Below are positions 43,127 to 53,765 of a stretch of 64,000 nt of DNA, in pieces. Location of the stretch: the NCBI GenBank assembly GCA_948567375.1, contig OX419755.1, positions 1,369,001-1,433,000 of the forward strand. Reading direction: 5' to 3'. The stretch's first letter is position 1. Every line of letters starts with the position of its first letter. Both the position numbers and the translations under genes were made by a program. The DNA is from Lunularia cruciata. Lineage: Eukaryota; Streptophyta; Marchantiopsida; Lunulariales; Lunulariaceae. The notes beneath the pieces are model-generated. The model had not been told where the DNA came from and ran no database searches. It saw only the letters and a list, made by a program, of their open reading frames with translations.

Positions 43127-43928
43127 AAAATCATATGACAACCCGGAAAATATCACTTTTGCGGTAATCGGGGTAAGTAAAGTTTGTTCCCGTAGAGATA
43201 CGAGTCAGAAATGTCCAAATACAAAGTCACACAGTAACACTGTAGTTCTTCTTGGTTGCGTCTTTAATCTCTCAGGTAGAAACCACACCCAGAAGAGAGT
43301 AATAAGCACTGATTCACAGTCTTGTCACAAATTAACACTCCTTAATCACAACTCCATCAATTCTTTCCAAACAATCTTGATTGTGATGATTCAGGCTCTC
43401 CCAAAAATGGCACTTCACTGCAAAACGACTTCGCCTTAGAATTGTGTTCCACCCCTCCACTAAAGGCACAACTTCCTCGATTGAAATTTCTTCACATCAA
43501 CCTTGCACTGCACTCACAAACGCAGAATACTACCAACACTACAATTCCTCTTAGATATGTCAAGGCATTGCTTCGATTGCTCTTCATTCAAGATCAAACA
43601 CACAGAATGAAGATCAAGGTTGCGGAATCCAACATACAACAAACACACTTACTTGCACTTTGAATTTCTCCAAACATTCACAAACACAAGTACAATGTTG
43701 ATACTCAGAATCAAGCTCAAGCGACGAGCATTGCTTCACAACACTTTGCTCTATCTATTCTCAGAAATATGAGCACTAAACAACATCTGACTACGAATGC
43801 CACTCTTAAATAGTGAACAAATCGATAGTTCTAACAACTATACCGTTCTACAACAACTCTTCTAACTTGCTGATCCGAAATGACAATGCAGCTCTTCATA
43901 TCTACCTCTTCAAATCTCAAAACTGTTA

Positions 43929-46502
43929 CTACTCCAATCCGATGTCTACTTTGTCATCGACTTTCAAACCCGAACCCGAAGTAAATTTACTTCCTACTAC
44001 TCTATCCTTGGGTTTCACAACTTCTAATTCTTCTACCAGATCTAGCAATTCTCTTTCCTAATCTGAAATTACACTAGTGGGTAATCTATCTAACTCCTTA
44101 TCTGCTCACCCACTCTTCTTCAATGTCTCCAATGGTAACTCCAAAGACATCTGCACTCCTATGTTATCTTCTTTGGGTTTGGCTCTAACATCCTTCCAAA
44201 GTTAATCTATCTCCAACTTGACTAACTCTAATCTAATCGTGATATTATCTTCTACCTCTAATATCTTCCTATCTACACAAGTCCTGAGACTTATCAGCAG
44301 CGCATTCAAATTGGTATCTTTTGCCTGTCTTTGCCTCATCTCCTGCACCAACAATTTCAACTCGTGCAGCCTTGTCTCTTCAATTCAAACACTGGCCTTT
44401 GTACTCAATATCACGTTCATCCTGAGGACAATCTCCTTCAATAGCTCCAATCGCATTTTTCTTTCTCGCTCTTGATCTGCAAGCCAATCCACCCTGTACA
44501 TTGCCAACTCTACTTTGAACTTGGCTTTCACCGTTTCCTTCTCCTTCTCCTTCTGTACAATCTTCTCCTCTTGATTACAAAGTAACTCTTGTAATCTTTC
44601 TTCTTCCCTATATCGTGCTGCTAACTCTCTTTGCCAGAGCTGCTTCTTCTCTTCTACACTCTCCATCACCCTATCGAGCTCTTGTTCCTTTGCCACTACC
44701 CTTGCCATAGCATGGATAAGTTCTACTCATGAATCAGCAAACTATAGCTTCAAAATCTCATATTCAGCTATACCTTTTTCTTGCTATGTCACTCTTCTTA
44801 ACAAGCTCTTCTTGATATTTCACTTCTTTCTTCAGGTCTTCAATTACATGAGTTTTCACTACTGCCTCCGCTCGCAGTACTTCACTTTCCTCCTCTCCTC
44901 GGGTTATGATCTTCTTCAACTCCAAGTTCTGTTCTTCTAATCTCACTAAGACCTGCAACACAGTCTTCACTTTTGGACAAGTTGACTGCATTTCTTGCTT
45001 CTTGTGCTCCAATTTCATCAACAGTGGACACACAACCTCCCACAGGTACTCTACTCCATCGCTTGCTTCTACCTTTTCTTGCGTAGCAACTTCCCTTCGC
45101 ACTTTGTGTTCATCCGATACTCGCCTTCTTCTCTGCAGTTGTCGTATCGGAACTGATGCATTGCTTCTTGAGCTTTTGTTCACTTCTTCTTTTACTTTAC
45201 TTGGACCTGCATCACACTTAGCCTTGTGTCTCAAGCAAACTCCCCTCTGAACTGCGATCTTCTTCTCTTCGGCCTCGGGTATCTCATCTTCCAACGTCAT
45301 ATTGTCCTCCACCTTGATCTCTACCTGCACTTCTTCTTTCTCCTCTGCAGCAGCTGGCACTGATGTCATTTCTCCACCCTCATTGTTGTCACTACTTGTA
45401 TCTCCACTTTGTAGTGTTAGCTCGGGCTCCTCCTCGTGTTTCAAATCTTTGGACTTGCACTCGGCTTCACCTTCCGAGTCTTCGTCTTCTGACTTGATCA
45501 CCACCATTCTTTGCCTCAAGTTTCCCCTCTTGGTCTTCCGGGGTTTCTTCTTGTCTTGGGCTTTGCCCTGCCAACTTCTCTTCTTTGATTTTGGAGTACT
45601 CGCTTCTATCTCCACATTCTTCCCCGTCTTCTTGTAGTACTCGTTTGTGCTTCTGATTTATAGGATGTATTGTTGCTCCTCTACATCAACTTCTCTTCTC
45701 AAATCGGGATGGAAATGCGACACCATTCTACTGCGCTCCGCCAAGTTCAGCAAATTTAACCCGAAGTAGAAATGGGCTGCAAACGGCATGATCTAATGTG
45801 GAGGCAATTTATCCCTTAGATTCCACACCATTTGTTGTGTTCTCCCATGGAAACACCTTGCCCAATTGATTGGTTCTTCTATAAACAATTTGTGAAAGAA
45901 CACCGCTTGGTGTTCATCACATAGGTTGTTCTCTCCGGCTTCAGGATTGCCATAAGAGCACTCACAATTCCCCTCTTGACAAGATCTTTATAACTCTCCA
46001 CTTTGTACCCATTCTTTGTCCGCTTTGATGAGAATGCATCTCTCACTTCTTGGGTTTCTTTGGTTATCTCTCCCTTCCCCAAGAACGTGGCACCCTGCTC
46101 CATGCCTGCTTCCTTCCCGAGTACTAATCTCCAATCCGACTCTGTCCAGCAAGCCGGATTTCCTCTCTTCCCTTCTTCCTTGGGCCCATCAAGACACTTG
46201 CTCTCGATGATCTCAGTCATGAAACCTGGAAAACTAACATTCCAATTCCATGCCAAGAACGTAATCCAAAGTCGGCTCAAGACTTCTATTCTTGCGATTA
46301 CGTCTAACCTCCGAATCGCATGATTCCTCATTGTGAATTTGGAGTTCTTCTTTCCTCCTCCCATCTCTCTTGCTTTCTCATTGTCTCTTTGTTTCACTCT
46401 CTTGACTTCTCCCTTACACACTAGCGCGTCTCCAACTCTATTTCCCTTCCCATGATCACCTATAGGACAACTTCTCAACGACAAAGGAAAATTGCTCAAC
46501 AT
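43929..46502 (-). pseudogene. LTR-borne ORF of family L, 5' LTR copy (~857 codons)
   Basis: Not a known retroelement protein to me. N-terminal piece 46502-45879 (207 codons): GGGKKNSKF, RLDVIARIEVLSRLWITFLA, GFMTEIIESKC, TQEVRDAFSSKRTKNGYKV, RGIVSALMAILKPERTTYVM. One frameshift near 45,920 follows, then a conserved Trp/His-rich block as in the 3' LTR. Uninterrupted 45615-44764 (283 codons): Lys/Arg-rich KSKKRSWQGKAQDKKKPRK, possibly a nuclear signal, then acidic, then coiled coil. 44708-44385: ARYREEERLQELLCNQEEK coiled coil. It ends at TAG 43929-43931. Few stops separate the pieces. The first ATG lies only ~25 nt after the TATA box, so translation may begin at a later Met. Confidence 0.7.
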
Positions 46503-46520
46503 TGCTTTGTCGCAAGCTCA

Positions 46521-46529
46521 ATTTTTATA
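46521..46529 (-). promoter_or_regulatory. TATA box of the family L 5' LTR
   Basis: CTCTATAAAAATTG on the minus strand. The same sequence occurs at 36584-36592 and the motif is at equivalent places in copies b and c. The LTR ORF starts immediately downstream. Confidence 0.65.
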
Positions 46530-46916
46530 GAGTTGCGCTTTCTTTGTCTCTCTTCACTTTGAGTTTCTACCAAGAAATCATACCTCTTGCATGTGCCTGT
46601 CACTGTCAATCGTACTTCACGCATATGGGCCGCCGGTTTTAAACGGTCCCTGCTTGAATTTCTTGCCCCAATGAAAGGTTGTTAGATAGACTTTGCCTCG
46701 AGTTGAGCTCCCTCTGATACAAAGACTCCTTACTTTGGGTTGTATGCTGACAGGGCATTTCCGATTACTTTGCCTTATGACCCAAAGTCACTTTACTTCG
46801 GGTTTCATCCCAAAGACTCTTTTTTGCCTTCTTTTGTCATACAGGCGCAATCCAACTTCTCTATACACTTCTTCTTCTCTATTTTGAAAAAAAAAAGATG
46901 TGGGCACCACATTTAG

Positions 46917-48771
46917 CATGTCATGACAAGATCCATGCATTTCTATTCAAATGTTGAGTCAAACATCATTATGGTGGGAGACCATAGGAAACAAATATCA
47001 TCATGTGGGATTTATGTTTTTGATTAATTGTATATTGTTTTTGGGCATGTTGATGCTTGCATATAGTACTTGCAACAATTTTGACAATAACAAGTCATTG
47101 GGACCACTCATTTTGAGATAGAATGACATATCAAGCAAAGTGTAGGAGTGCCATCATGCAGACTATGCTATCAATGCATTTAATTAAGAAGATAAGGCAA
47201 TTATGTTACGATTAGCATTGATAGGAGTAGAGTTAATTAGGAGATGTTGATGGTACATGGTGATTGGATTTTCCCCATCATCATTGTTTAGCAAAGAGTA
47301 TAAGGGGACCAATCCCAAATAAAGTCATGTTCAAAATTTCATCTTTTTTTCCAATTTTATGTAAACTTAATTTACATATCTTTGTTTTCATGAATTGGGT
47401 TCTGTCACCAAAGTAGATGCATGGGGACCTCCAAGATCCTTAGGGCATCCATATGGGTGCTATGTATTGTTTTTGATGGCTTGATCAAGTAGTGGAAAGT
47501 AACTCAAAGTAGGTACTACAAAAGTGCATATGTGCCTGATTGGATCCCTAGGATTCCAAGGGCTGAAGGTGGTAAACTGAAAAGTCATAGAGCATTTGGA
47601 GTATCATGAAGTACCATGTATATAAAAAAATCTATCATATCACAAACCTATAAACATTGGGGCATTGGGGCCAATTGACCTTTAGTGTAGACTAGACAAT
47701 CCTCTTCAAGAGTCCATTTGTACCAAAGTGATTTTAAGTTTCTCTTTTCTATACTGTGCCACAATTGGTGACCCTACCCTCTTTTGGGATTGATCCTACC
47801 CAAGAGGTAAAATATGTAACAAGAAAAAATTTCCATAAGTGATACTTTCTCTTCCTTTCTAGTCATTTCCAACCCATATCTTCAAATGAATGATCTATTT
47901 TTATCATTTATACTATAGGTAGTCAACATTAGGTTGTCACACTGGCCAATGTCCATCTCACAATGCAAATGGTAGCTTCAACAATGCAATCAATCAAACC
48001 TAATACTATATCTAGCTACAACTAAGTAGTCCGTGAGCAACTACTGATAATACGATGATCACAAAAACTAAAACTCTACCTTCTTAGCAAACTACCTTTG
48101 GCATTGCAAATGTTATGAGAACATCATGATGAAAAAAATAAAGTCCCTTTTTATTAAACTTCAATTTGCAAAGATTAAATTGAACTTGACTGACTTTGGG
48201 GAAAAGCCTTAAATATATTTTTGCTTTGCCTCAAAGGGATTCAACATTTAAGTGGATTTTTTATAATCTTTAGGCATTCACTTTCTTTTAGACATTGTGT
48301 GCCTTTTTTATCTCTTCTTAGGCTTGGTTCTCCTTTGCTTTCCAAGTGTAGATCTCCTTGTGCATGTTGCTCACTAAGGTAGTATAGTCCAGTATCTTTG
48401 GTCACTCCTTCTAGTATTGAGGAAGAAAAACTTCCATGAGCTAAAGTGTTACCATCTCAAGTGTATGATAAGTACACCCTTTCTTTAATTGACACTTGGA
48501 TTGCTTGGACCAATCCTTCTTTGACTTATTTTCTGCACTTCTTTAGCTTCCTCCTCTACTTCCACTTGGGCTTCAACTTTGACTTCTTTAGGTTCTACTT
48601 TGGGCAAAAGTTCTTATGCTTGTTGGTCTTTGGTGTTTGTATGCTTCTCTTCTTGAACATCTATTTCTTGATTAGGGCTAGGAGGTTTTTTGGGGCAGCC
48701 CAATGTCTTTCCTTGTTATTTGTCTTTCTCCTCCTAACCTTGCCTTTGCTTGGGGTTTGGGGTAGATTGGG
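46917..48771. other. AT-rich stretch with a family M LTR relic
   Basis: No convincing gene. 47,930-48,130 in reverse complement resembles the start of the M LTR B block in the variant seen at 59,809 and 29,885 (ATTTGCAATGCCAAAGGTAGTTTGCT). 48,290-48,770 on the minus strand would read as a Lys/Glu/Val-rich low-complexity protein piece (EVKVEAQVEVEEEAKEV) broken by stops; its source is unclear. Confidence 0.5.
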
Positions 48772-48838
48772 CTTCTTCTTCTTCTTCTTCTTCTTCTTCT
48801 TCTTCTTCTTCTTCTTCTTCTTCTTCTTCTTCTTCTTC
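48772..48838 (+). repeat. (CTT)n microsatellite
   Basis: About 22 uninterrupted CTT/TTC units, directly at the left edge of family M copy 2. On the minus strand it is (GAA)n. Confidence 0.97.
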
Positions 48839-49559
48839 ATAAGTTGACTGTGAGACATCATTGGTATGTTTTGGTGATGGTGGAGCACTTCTCCAAGTGG
48901 ATTAAGTTGGTGGCACTTCCTAACAAGTTTAATGAAGGGACAGCTTACTCATTCATGGATCAAGTTCTTAGTCATTTTGGTGTACCAGCTGAGGTTTTGA
49001 CTAACTTGGGTATAGAGTTCTTGGGGGAGTTTCAGGTCTTGTGTGACAAGGCTTTGATTGATCACCATACTACCTCCCAAGATCACCTTGAGGCAGATGG
49101 CTTAGCAAAGAGAGTGGTTCAGACAATGAAGAGAGGATTGCAAAAGTATGGTTTGTAGAGAGGCCCCTTGGAGGATTGGGATCTCCAATTACCTTGGTTG
49201 GCCATGGGCTATCGGTTCAGCCGGCCAGCCTCCTTAGCATCCTTCTCTTTGTACTTTCTACTCTATGGACAAGATCCAGATTTACCTACAGCCATTTGTC
49301 AAGATCCAACTATAGTCTTGGACTTGGATGATCTAGATGTATGGGTGAGCACATGTTCTCAATAGGCAGAGATCTTTTGAAGAGTGATGCTGATGGCCTT
49401 TGAGAACTTGGCGATTGCTCAGCATAGAGATACCTTACGCTATGCTACCATTTGAGGAGGAGGTTATAGACCCTCAATTTGTTGATTTCATCTAGGTGAC
49501 TATGTACATCTACAACAAACAACATTGATGACACTTGATGTTTTGATAGGCCGCACTAT

Positions 49560-49861
49560 CTTGAGAGTGCGTGAGGTTTTACCATCTGGAGTTCTTGTGT
49601 TGGAAGGACATGATGGTGTTTTTTGGAAGGATAATGTGTGCAATTGTGTGCCACATTATCCTCCCAAACATTGATGGTACTATGGACCCAAGCTTGGTAC
49701 TTGTACGTGTAGGCTTGAGGTGTATGTTATTTGGCTCTTCTAGTGGAGCTACTACTATGTTAGTGTGTGATAGTTGTTTGAGAGGATGGCATATGGCATG
49801 TATGACTCCTTCCCTCACAATGGTTCCTCATGGACACTAGTTATGTCCTAGATGTATTTGA
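49560..49861 (+). pseudogene. Integrase tail and PHD finger, copy 2
   Basis: PHD residues from LRCMLFG (second Cys changed to Phe) through LVCDSCLRGWHMAC to LCPRCI with TGA at 49859-49861. A TAG replaces the Trp/Gln region before LCPRC. The stretch before it (NIDGTMDPSLVLVRVG) matches the other copies, showing that finger and linker travel together. A frameshift upstream separates it from the C-terminal strand. Confidence 0.78.
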
Positions 49862-50030
49862 CCTATAGCTAGTTCATTCTTTATATGGTATGGATTGCAA
49901 GCAAGCAACTAACAATGGGGCTCCATAGCACCCGGCCTTTTGATCTTTGCCCATCATAGGGTATACCATATACTTGGAGTAGATGTCTATCTGGAGTTAG
50001 AGGGACCTAACCACCAGCTAGCGGAGCAAT

Positions 50031-50693
50031 TGTGGCACTTTAGAGTTTATGTATGACTTATGTGTGAGTTGTGCTTCTATAGTGTATGATGTTGATAGCA
50101 ATGTATGTTGTGTAGTCATGTATAAATGCATAATAGCTATCACACCATTTGTAGTGTCGCATCTAGATTGCTCAAACATTGGAGTTCTAGTGATAGTAGT
50201 TAGAGTTATTTCAGCAGTTTCTTAGAGACTACTTTTTGATAGTCAAATTTCATGTTCAGAGTACTGACTTCATGGTGGAGCCAATTGTCACTTTGCACCA
50301 TTTGCACCATTGAGTGTGCCATCAATGGGACCGTTAGGGTTTCAGACCTAACTTGAGTCTAGGGGTATACTTTCAAAGTGCAGCTCTAAAGAGCTCACTT
50401 CTTTGATGTTGAGCCTTTGAGTTCCTAGCTATGGTGGACAGAGGCCGGTGAGCATCACCTAGATTCTCTTAGCTAGAGTGGATGTGGCTTGACTGTAATC
50501 AATGCCCAGTTGTTGGAAGTTTATAGAGTGATAGATCAAGTACTAATCTGAGTTGAGTGTATTTGAGAGTTGTAAACAATCTGATTATTGTGGCACTTTG
50601 GAGTCTATGTATGACTTATGTGTAAGTTGTGCTTCTATAGTGTATGATGTTGACAGCGATGTATGTTGTGTAGTGATGTATATACGTACAATA
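50031..50693 (+). repeat. Family M copy 2 3' LTR, A-B-A
   Basis: First A at 50031-50135, B to ~50,588, second A at 50589-50693. Preceded by AGCGGAGCAAT. The second A is followed at once by integrase sequence of copy 3. Confidence 0.7.
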
Positions 50694-51560
50694 TCTGTCA
50701 TGCTTATGAGGAGCTAGGATATTTTGGAGTAAAGCGTACATATAGCTTACTCCCCAGTCATTATTGGTGGCGCGGTATGCAGATTGAGGTACAGCAGTTT
50801 GTTGCCAGATGTGTGCTTTGTGACCGTGTTAGAGCATCATTCAATGCTCCTACGCCACAGTTACACCTATTACCTATCATGGGATTGGGTTACCATTGGA
50901 GTTTGGACTTTGCTAGACCTTTACCATTGACTATGAGACATCATCGGTATGTTTTGGTGATGGTGGAGCACTTCTCCAAGTGGATTGAGTTGGTGGCACT
51001 TCTTGACAAGTCTAGTGAAGGGACAGCTTACTTGTTCCTAGATCAAGTTCTTAGTCATTTTGGTGCACCAATTGAGGTTTTACTGATCAAGGTACAGAGT
51101 TCTTGGGGGAGTTTCAGTTCTTGTGTGACAAGGCTTTGATTGATCATCATACTACCTCCCAAGATCACCCTGAGGTAGATGGCTTAGCAGAGAGAGTGGT
51201 CTTGACAATGAAGAGAGGATTGCAAAAGTATGGTTTGAAGAGAGGCCACTTGGAGATTGGGAAGGTACCTTACCCGTTACCTTGGTTGGCCATGGGCTAT
51301 CAGTTAAGCCAACAAGCCTCCTTAGCATCCTTCTCTTTGTACTTTCTACTCTATGGACAAGATCTAGATTTACTTGCAGCCATTTGTCAAGATGCTACTA
51401 TAGTTTTGGACTTGGATGATCCGGATGTGTGGATGAGTGCATGTTCTCAATGGGTAAAGATCTTTTGGAGAGGGATGCCGATGGCCTTTGAGAACTTGGC
51501 AATTGCTCAACATAGAGATACCTTACACTATGCTACCATTTGTAGGAGGAGGTTATAGAC
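50694..51560 (+). pseudogene. Family M integrase, copy 3, catalytic residues retained
   Basis: Two frames (50663-51139 and 51103-51558), joined across a one-base loss near 51,080. HHCC: HAYEELGYFGVKRTYSLL, HYWWRGM and CVLCDRV. The core has SLDFARPLPL; in the shifted frame TDQGTE (51,088-51,105) and DGLAERVVLTMKRGLQKYG (~51,180-51,230). Asp, Asp and Glu are therefore all encoded. PWLAMGYQLSQQASLASFS and YFLLYGQDLDLL follow. Still broken by the frameshift, but the best template for the family. Confidence 0.85.
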
Positions 51561-51684
51561 CCCTGATCCATTAATTATATCCAAGAGATTATGTATATCT
51601 ATAGCAAACAACACCAACCACACTTGATGTTTTGATAGGCTGTACTATCTTGAGAGTGTGTGAGGTTTTGCCATCTAGAGTCCT

Positions 51685-51948
51685 TTGTTGGAAGGACATG
51701 ATGGTGTTGTTTGGAAGGATCATGTGCACAATTGTGCGCCACGCCACCTCCCAAACATTGATGGTACTATGGACCCAAGCTTGGCACTTATACGTGCAAG
51801 CTTGAGGTGTATGTTATGTGGCTTTTCTTGTGGAGCTGCTACTATGTTAGTGTGTGATAGTTGTTCGAGAGGATGGCACATGGCATGTATGACTCCTTTC
51901 CTCACAGTGGTTCCTAAGGGACAATGGTTATGTCCTAGATGTACTTGA
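51685..51948 (+). CDS. PHD finger at the family M integrase C terminus, copy 3
   Basis: 87 uninterrupted codons, ending TGA at 51948 just before the LTR. All eight zinc ligands are present in PHD order C4HC3: Cys42, Cys45, Cys57, Cys60, His65, Cys68, Cys83, Cys86 of this reading frame. Spacings are 2, 11, 2, 4, 2, 14 and 2, within the usual PHD range. The Trp two residues before the last Cys pair (QWLCPRC) and GWHMAC are typical. The first ~40 residues (GHDGVVWKDHV and NIDGTMDPSLA) belong to the integrase tail; the frame is open only from 51685, because an upstream shift cuts it off. Family knowledge says PHD fingers bind modified or unmodified H3 tails; the target here is unknown. Confidence 0.85.
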   Translation: MLEGHDGVVWKDHVHNCAPRHLPNIDGTMDPSLALIRASLRCMLCGFSCGAATMLVCDSCSRGWHMACMTPFLTVVPKGQWLCPRCT

Positions 51949-52117
51949 CCTATAGCTAGTTCATCCTTTATATAGTATAGATTGCAAACATGCGACTAAC
52001 AATGGGGCTCCATAGCACCTGGCCTTTTGATCATTGCGCATCATAAGGTATACCATATACTTAGAGTAGATGGCTATTTGGGAGTTAGAGGGAACTAACC
52101 ACTAGCTACGGGGCAAT

Positions 52118-52755
52118 TGTGGCACTTTAGAGTCTATGTTTGACTTATGTGTGAGTTGTGCTTCAATAGTGTATGTTGTGTAGCGATGTGTATACTCACA
52201 ACAGCTGTAATGCCATTTGTAGTGTTGCATCTAGATTGCTCAGACATTGGAGTTGCAGTGATAGTAGTTAGAGGTATTCAGCAATTTCCCATAGACTACT
52301 TTCCGATGGTCAGATTGCATGTTCAGGGTACTGACTTCACGGTGGGGCCCATCATCACTTTGCACCGTCCACACCATCAAGTATGCCATTAGTGGGACCA
52401 TTAGGGTTTTAGACCTAGCTCAAGTCCATGGGTATACTTTTGAAGTGCAGCTCCAGAGAGCTCACTTCTCTGATGTTGAGCCTTTGAGTTCTTGGCTATG
52501 GTGGACAGAGACCGGCAAGCATCACTTGGATTCTCTTAGCTAGAGGCGTGTGGCTTGACTATAATTAGTGCCTAGTTGTTGGCAGTTTATAGATTGACAG
52601 ATCAAGTATTGATGAGAGTTTAGTTGATTTTAGAGTGGTAACCATCTGATTATTGTGGCACTTTAGTCTTGTATGACTTCTGTGTGAGTTGTGCTTCTAT
52701 AGTGTATGATGTTGACAACAATGTATGTTGTGTAGTGATGTATATATGCATGACA
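52118..52755 (+). repeat. Family M copy 3 3' LTR, A-B-A
   Basis: First A from 52118 (TGTGGCACTTTAG) is shortened by ~20 bp internally; B follows; second A at 52655-52755. GGGGCAAT precedes it. Confidence 0.7.
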
Positions 52756-53489
52756 TACTCTCATATTTTCTAGTTTATTTTAGACAATGTATGTCCATTG
52801 CTCTACAAAGGGCAATGGTTGGTGCAATCCATAGGAGAGCAATCACACTAGGTGATGCTTCTTTGGATGCTCGAGTTGTTTGTAGACCATAAATTGCATT
52901 TAGATATCCTAGGTGCAGTAGGGTAGATTTCCTATATTGACTCTACTAGGGCTTAGCCTCATTTTACCTATTTTGTCTCACTCTTGTATAGCTTGATGGA
53001 GTCTTCCCATCCTTTGTGTTTCCTATGTGGTTGCCTCTTTTGTACTTATGTTGCCTTGTATCACTTCTTCCTCATTGACAAGTAGATCCTAAAGAGGGGA
53101 TCTTTATTTGCAATGGTTCACTTTAGAGCTCTCTTATCTACTATTTTGGCCATACCAAGTGTATATTTCTCTCCTTTGGAAATGATACACATGTTTTAGG
53201 CGCACCATAGATCCGATTAAGCAAAGCCTTTGACCACTTAACTTCCAAGCTTCATCTTGTAGGGTTGAGAGTTAAGGTGTGAAAGTGTAGATCATGGTCC
53301 ACTTCAAGTATTCTCCCTCATATCCAACTTCTAGAGAAGTGTATAACATCTATAGATAGTCTATGTATTCTTGGAATTCCAATAGAATACAAGGATTTTG
53401 TCACATAATTCTTAAACTTAGCTCTTGTAGATGATATTCTTCATGTGGATGACCTCCTTCTACTAGGAGATCCACATATTTTGGAGATC

Positions 53490-53765
53490 TAAATGACTCT
53501 TTGGGAGCAAAGGTGTTTCCTTATCCCTCTCTTGTTTGTCTCATTGAGATCTTCCCAATAGCACCTCTTCCATGTGGTTCTGAGCTTCATAGAGAAAGAT
53601 TTCCCAAAAATTCTCTTTGGTCAAACTTGTTTGACCAACCAAATAGGACAAGGATCAACAGATCAGCAATCCATATAATCTACATTTCCCATTAAGAAGA
53701 TCCTCTTTGCTATATAATAAAAGCAAGGTGCTCCTTTTGGGCATCAGAGATTTTTGAGAGTTCAA
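53490..53765 (+). mobile_element. C2-type LTR fragment
   Basis: Matches part of the LTRs at 27401 and 60603: GTCTCATTGAGATCTTCCCAA, GGTCAAACTTGTTTGACCAACC, CTCTTTGCTATATAATAAAAG (TATA). Both ends are lost. Confidence 0.7.

Larger units (their letters stand above)
33191..46911 (-). mobile_element. Family L complete element (copy d), Athila/Tat-like with 3.8-kb LTRs
   Basis: 13.7 kb. LTRs at 33191-36978 and 43134-46911, primer site (43106-43126), polypurine tract (36979-36994), and gag-pol on the minus strand. TTTAG is duplicated on both sides (33186-33190 and 46912-46916). Sample stretches of the two LTRs differ at roughly one base in 15-20, so this is an older insertion. The RT (FIDDFCVFG), tRNA-Asp primer site and an integrase tail with FPGKLHLRW favour the Athila/Tat group. 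The unusual part is the long reading frame inside each LTR. Confidence 0.95.
43134..46911 (-). repeat. 5' LTR of family L copy d
   Basis: 3778 bp, from TATGACAACCCGG (TG mutated to TA) to GTGGGCACCACA. On the minus strand ~380 bp of U3 lead to a TATA box. A ~2.57-kb reading frame and ~800 bp up to the primer site follow, so most of the LTR lies downstream of the promoter. Confidence 0.95.
48842..50693 (+). mobile_element. Family M copy 2: 3' module (integrase core to LTR)
   Basis: Begins inside the integrase core (MVEHFSKWIKLVALPNK) straight after the microsatellite and runs through PHD and the A-B-A LTR. Parallel to beta from ~23,425. Integrase residues read LTNLGIEF (Asp to Asn) and DGLAKRVV (Glu to Lys), so it is inactive, as in beta. 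A TAG near 49,157 and a frameshift follow. The next module begins at 50,694. Confidence 0.85.
50694..52755 (+). mobile_element. Family M copy 3: 3' module (integrase zinc domain to LTR)
   Basis: A second module in tandem with copy 2, beginning further upstream in integrase (CHAYEELGYFGVKR, ~50,697). It contains the best preserved core and PHD finger in the window. The right end is the terminal A block ending GCATGACA at 52755. Confidence 0.85.

Noticed and set aside
48446-48847. 133-codon hydrophobic frame ending in a poly-Phe run
   Set aside because: The hydrophobicity comes from a T-rich strand and the (CTT)n tract; no family resemblance.
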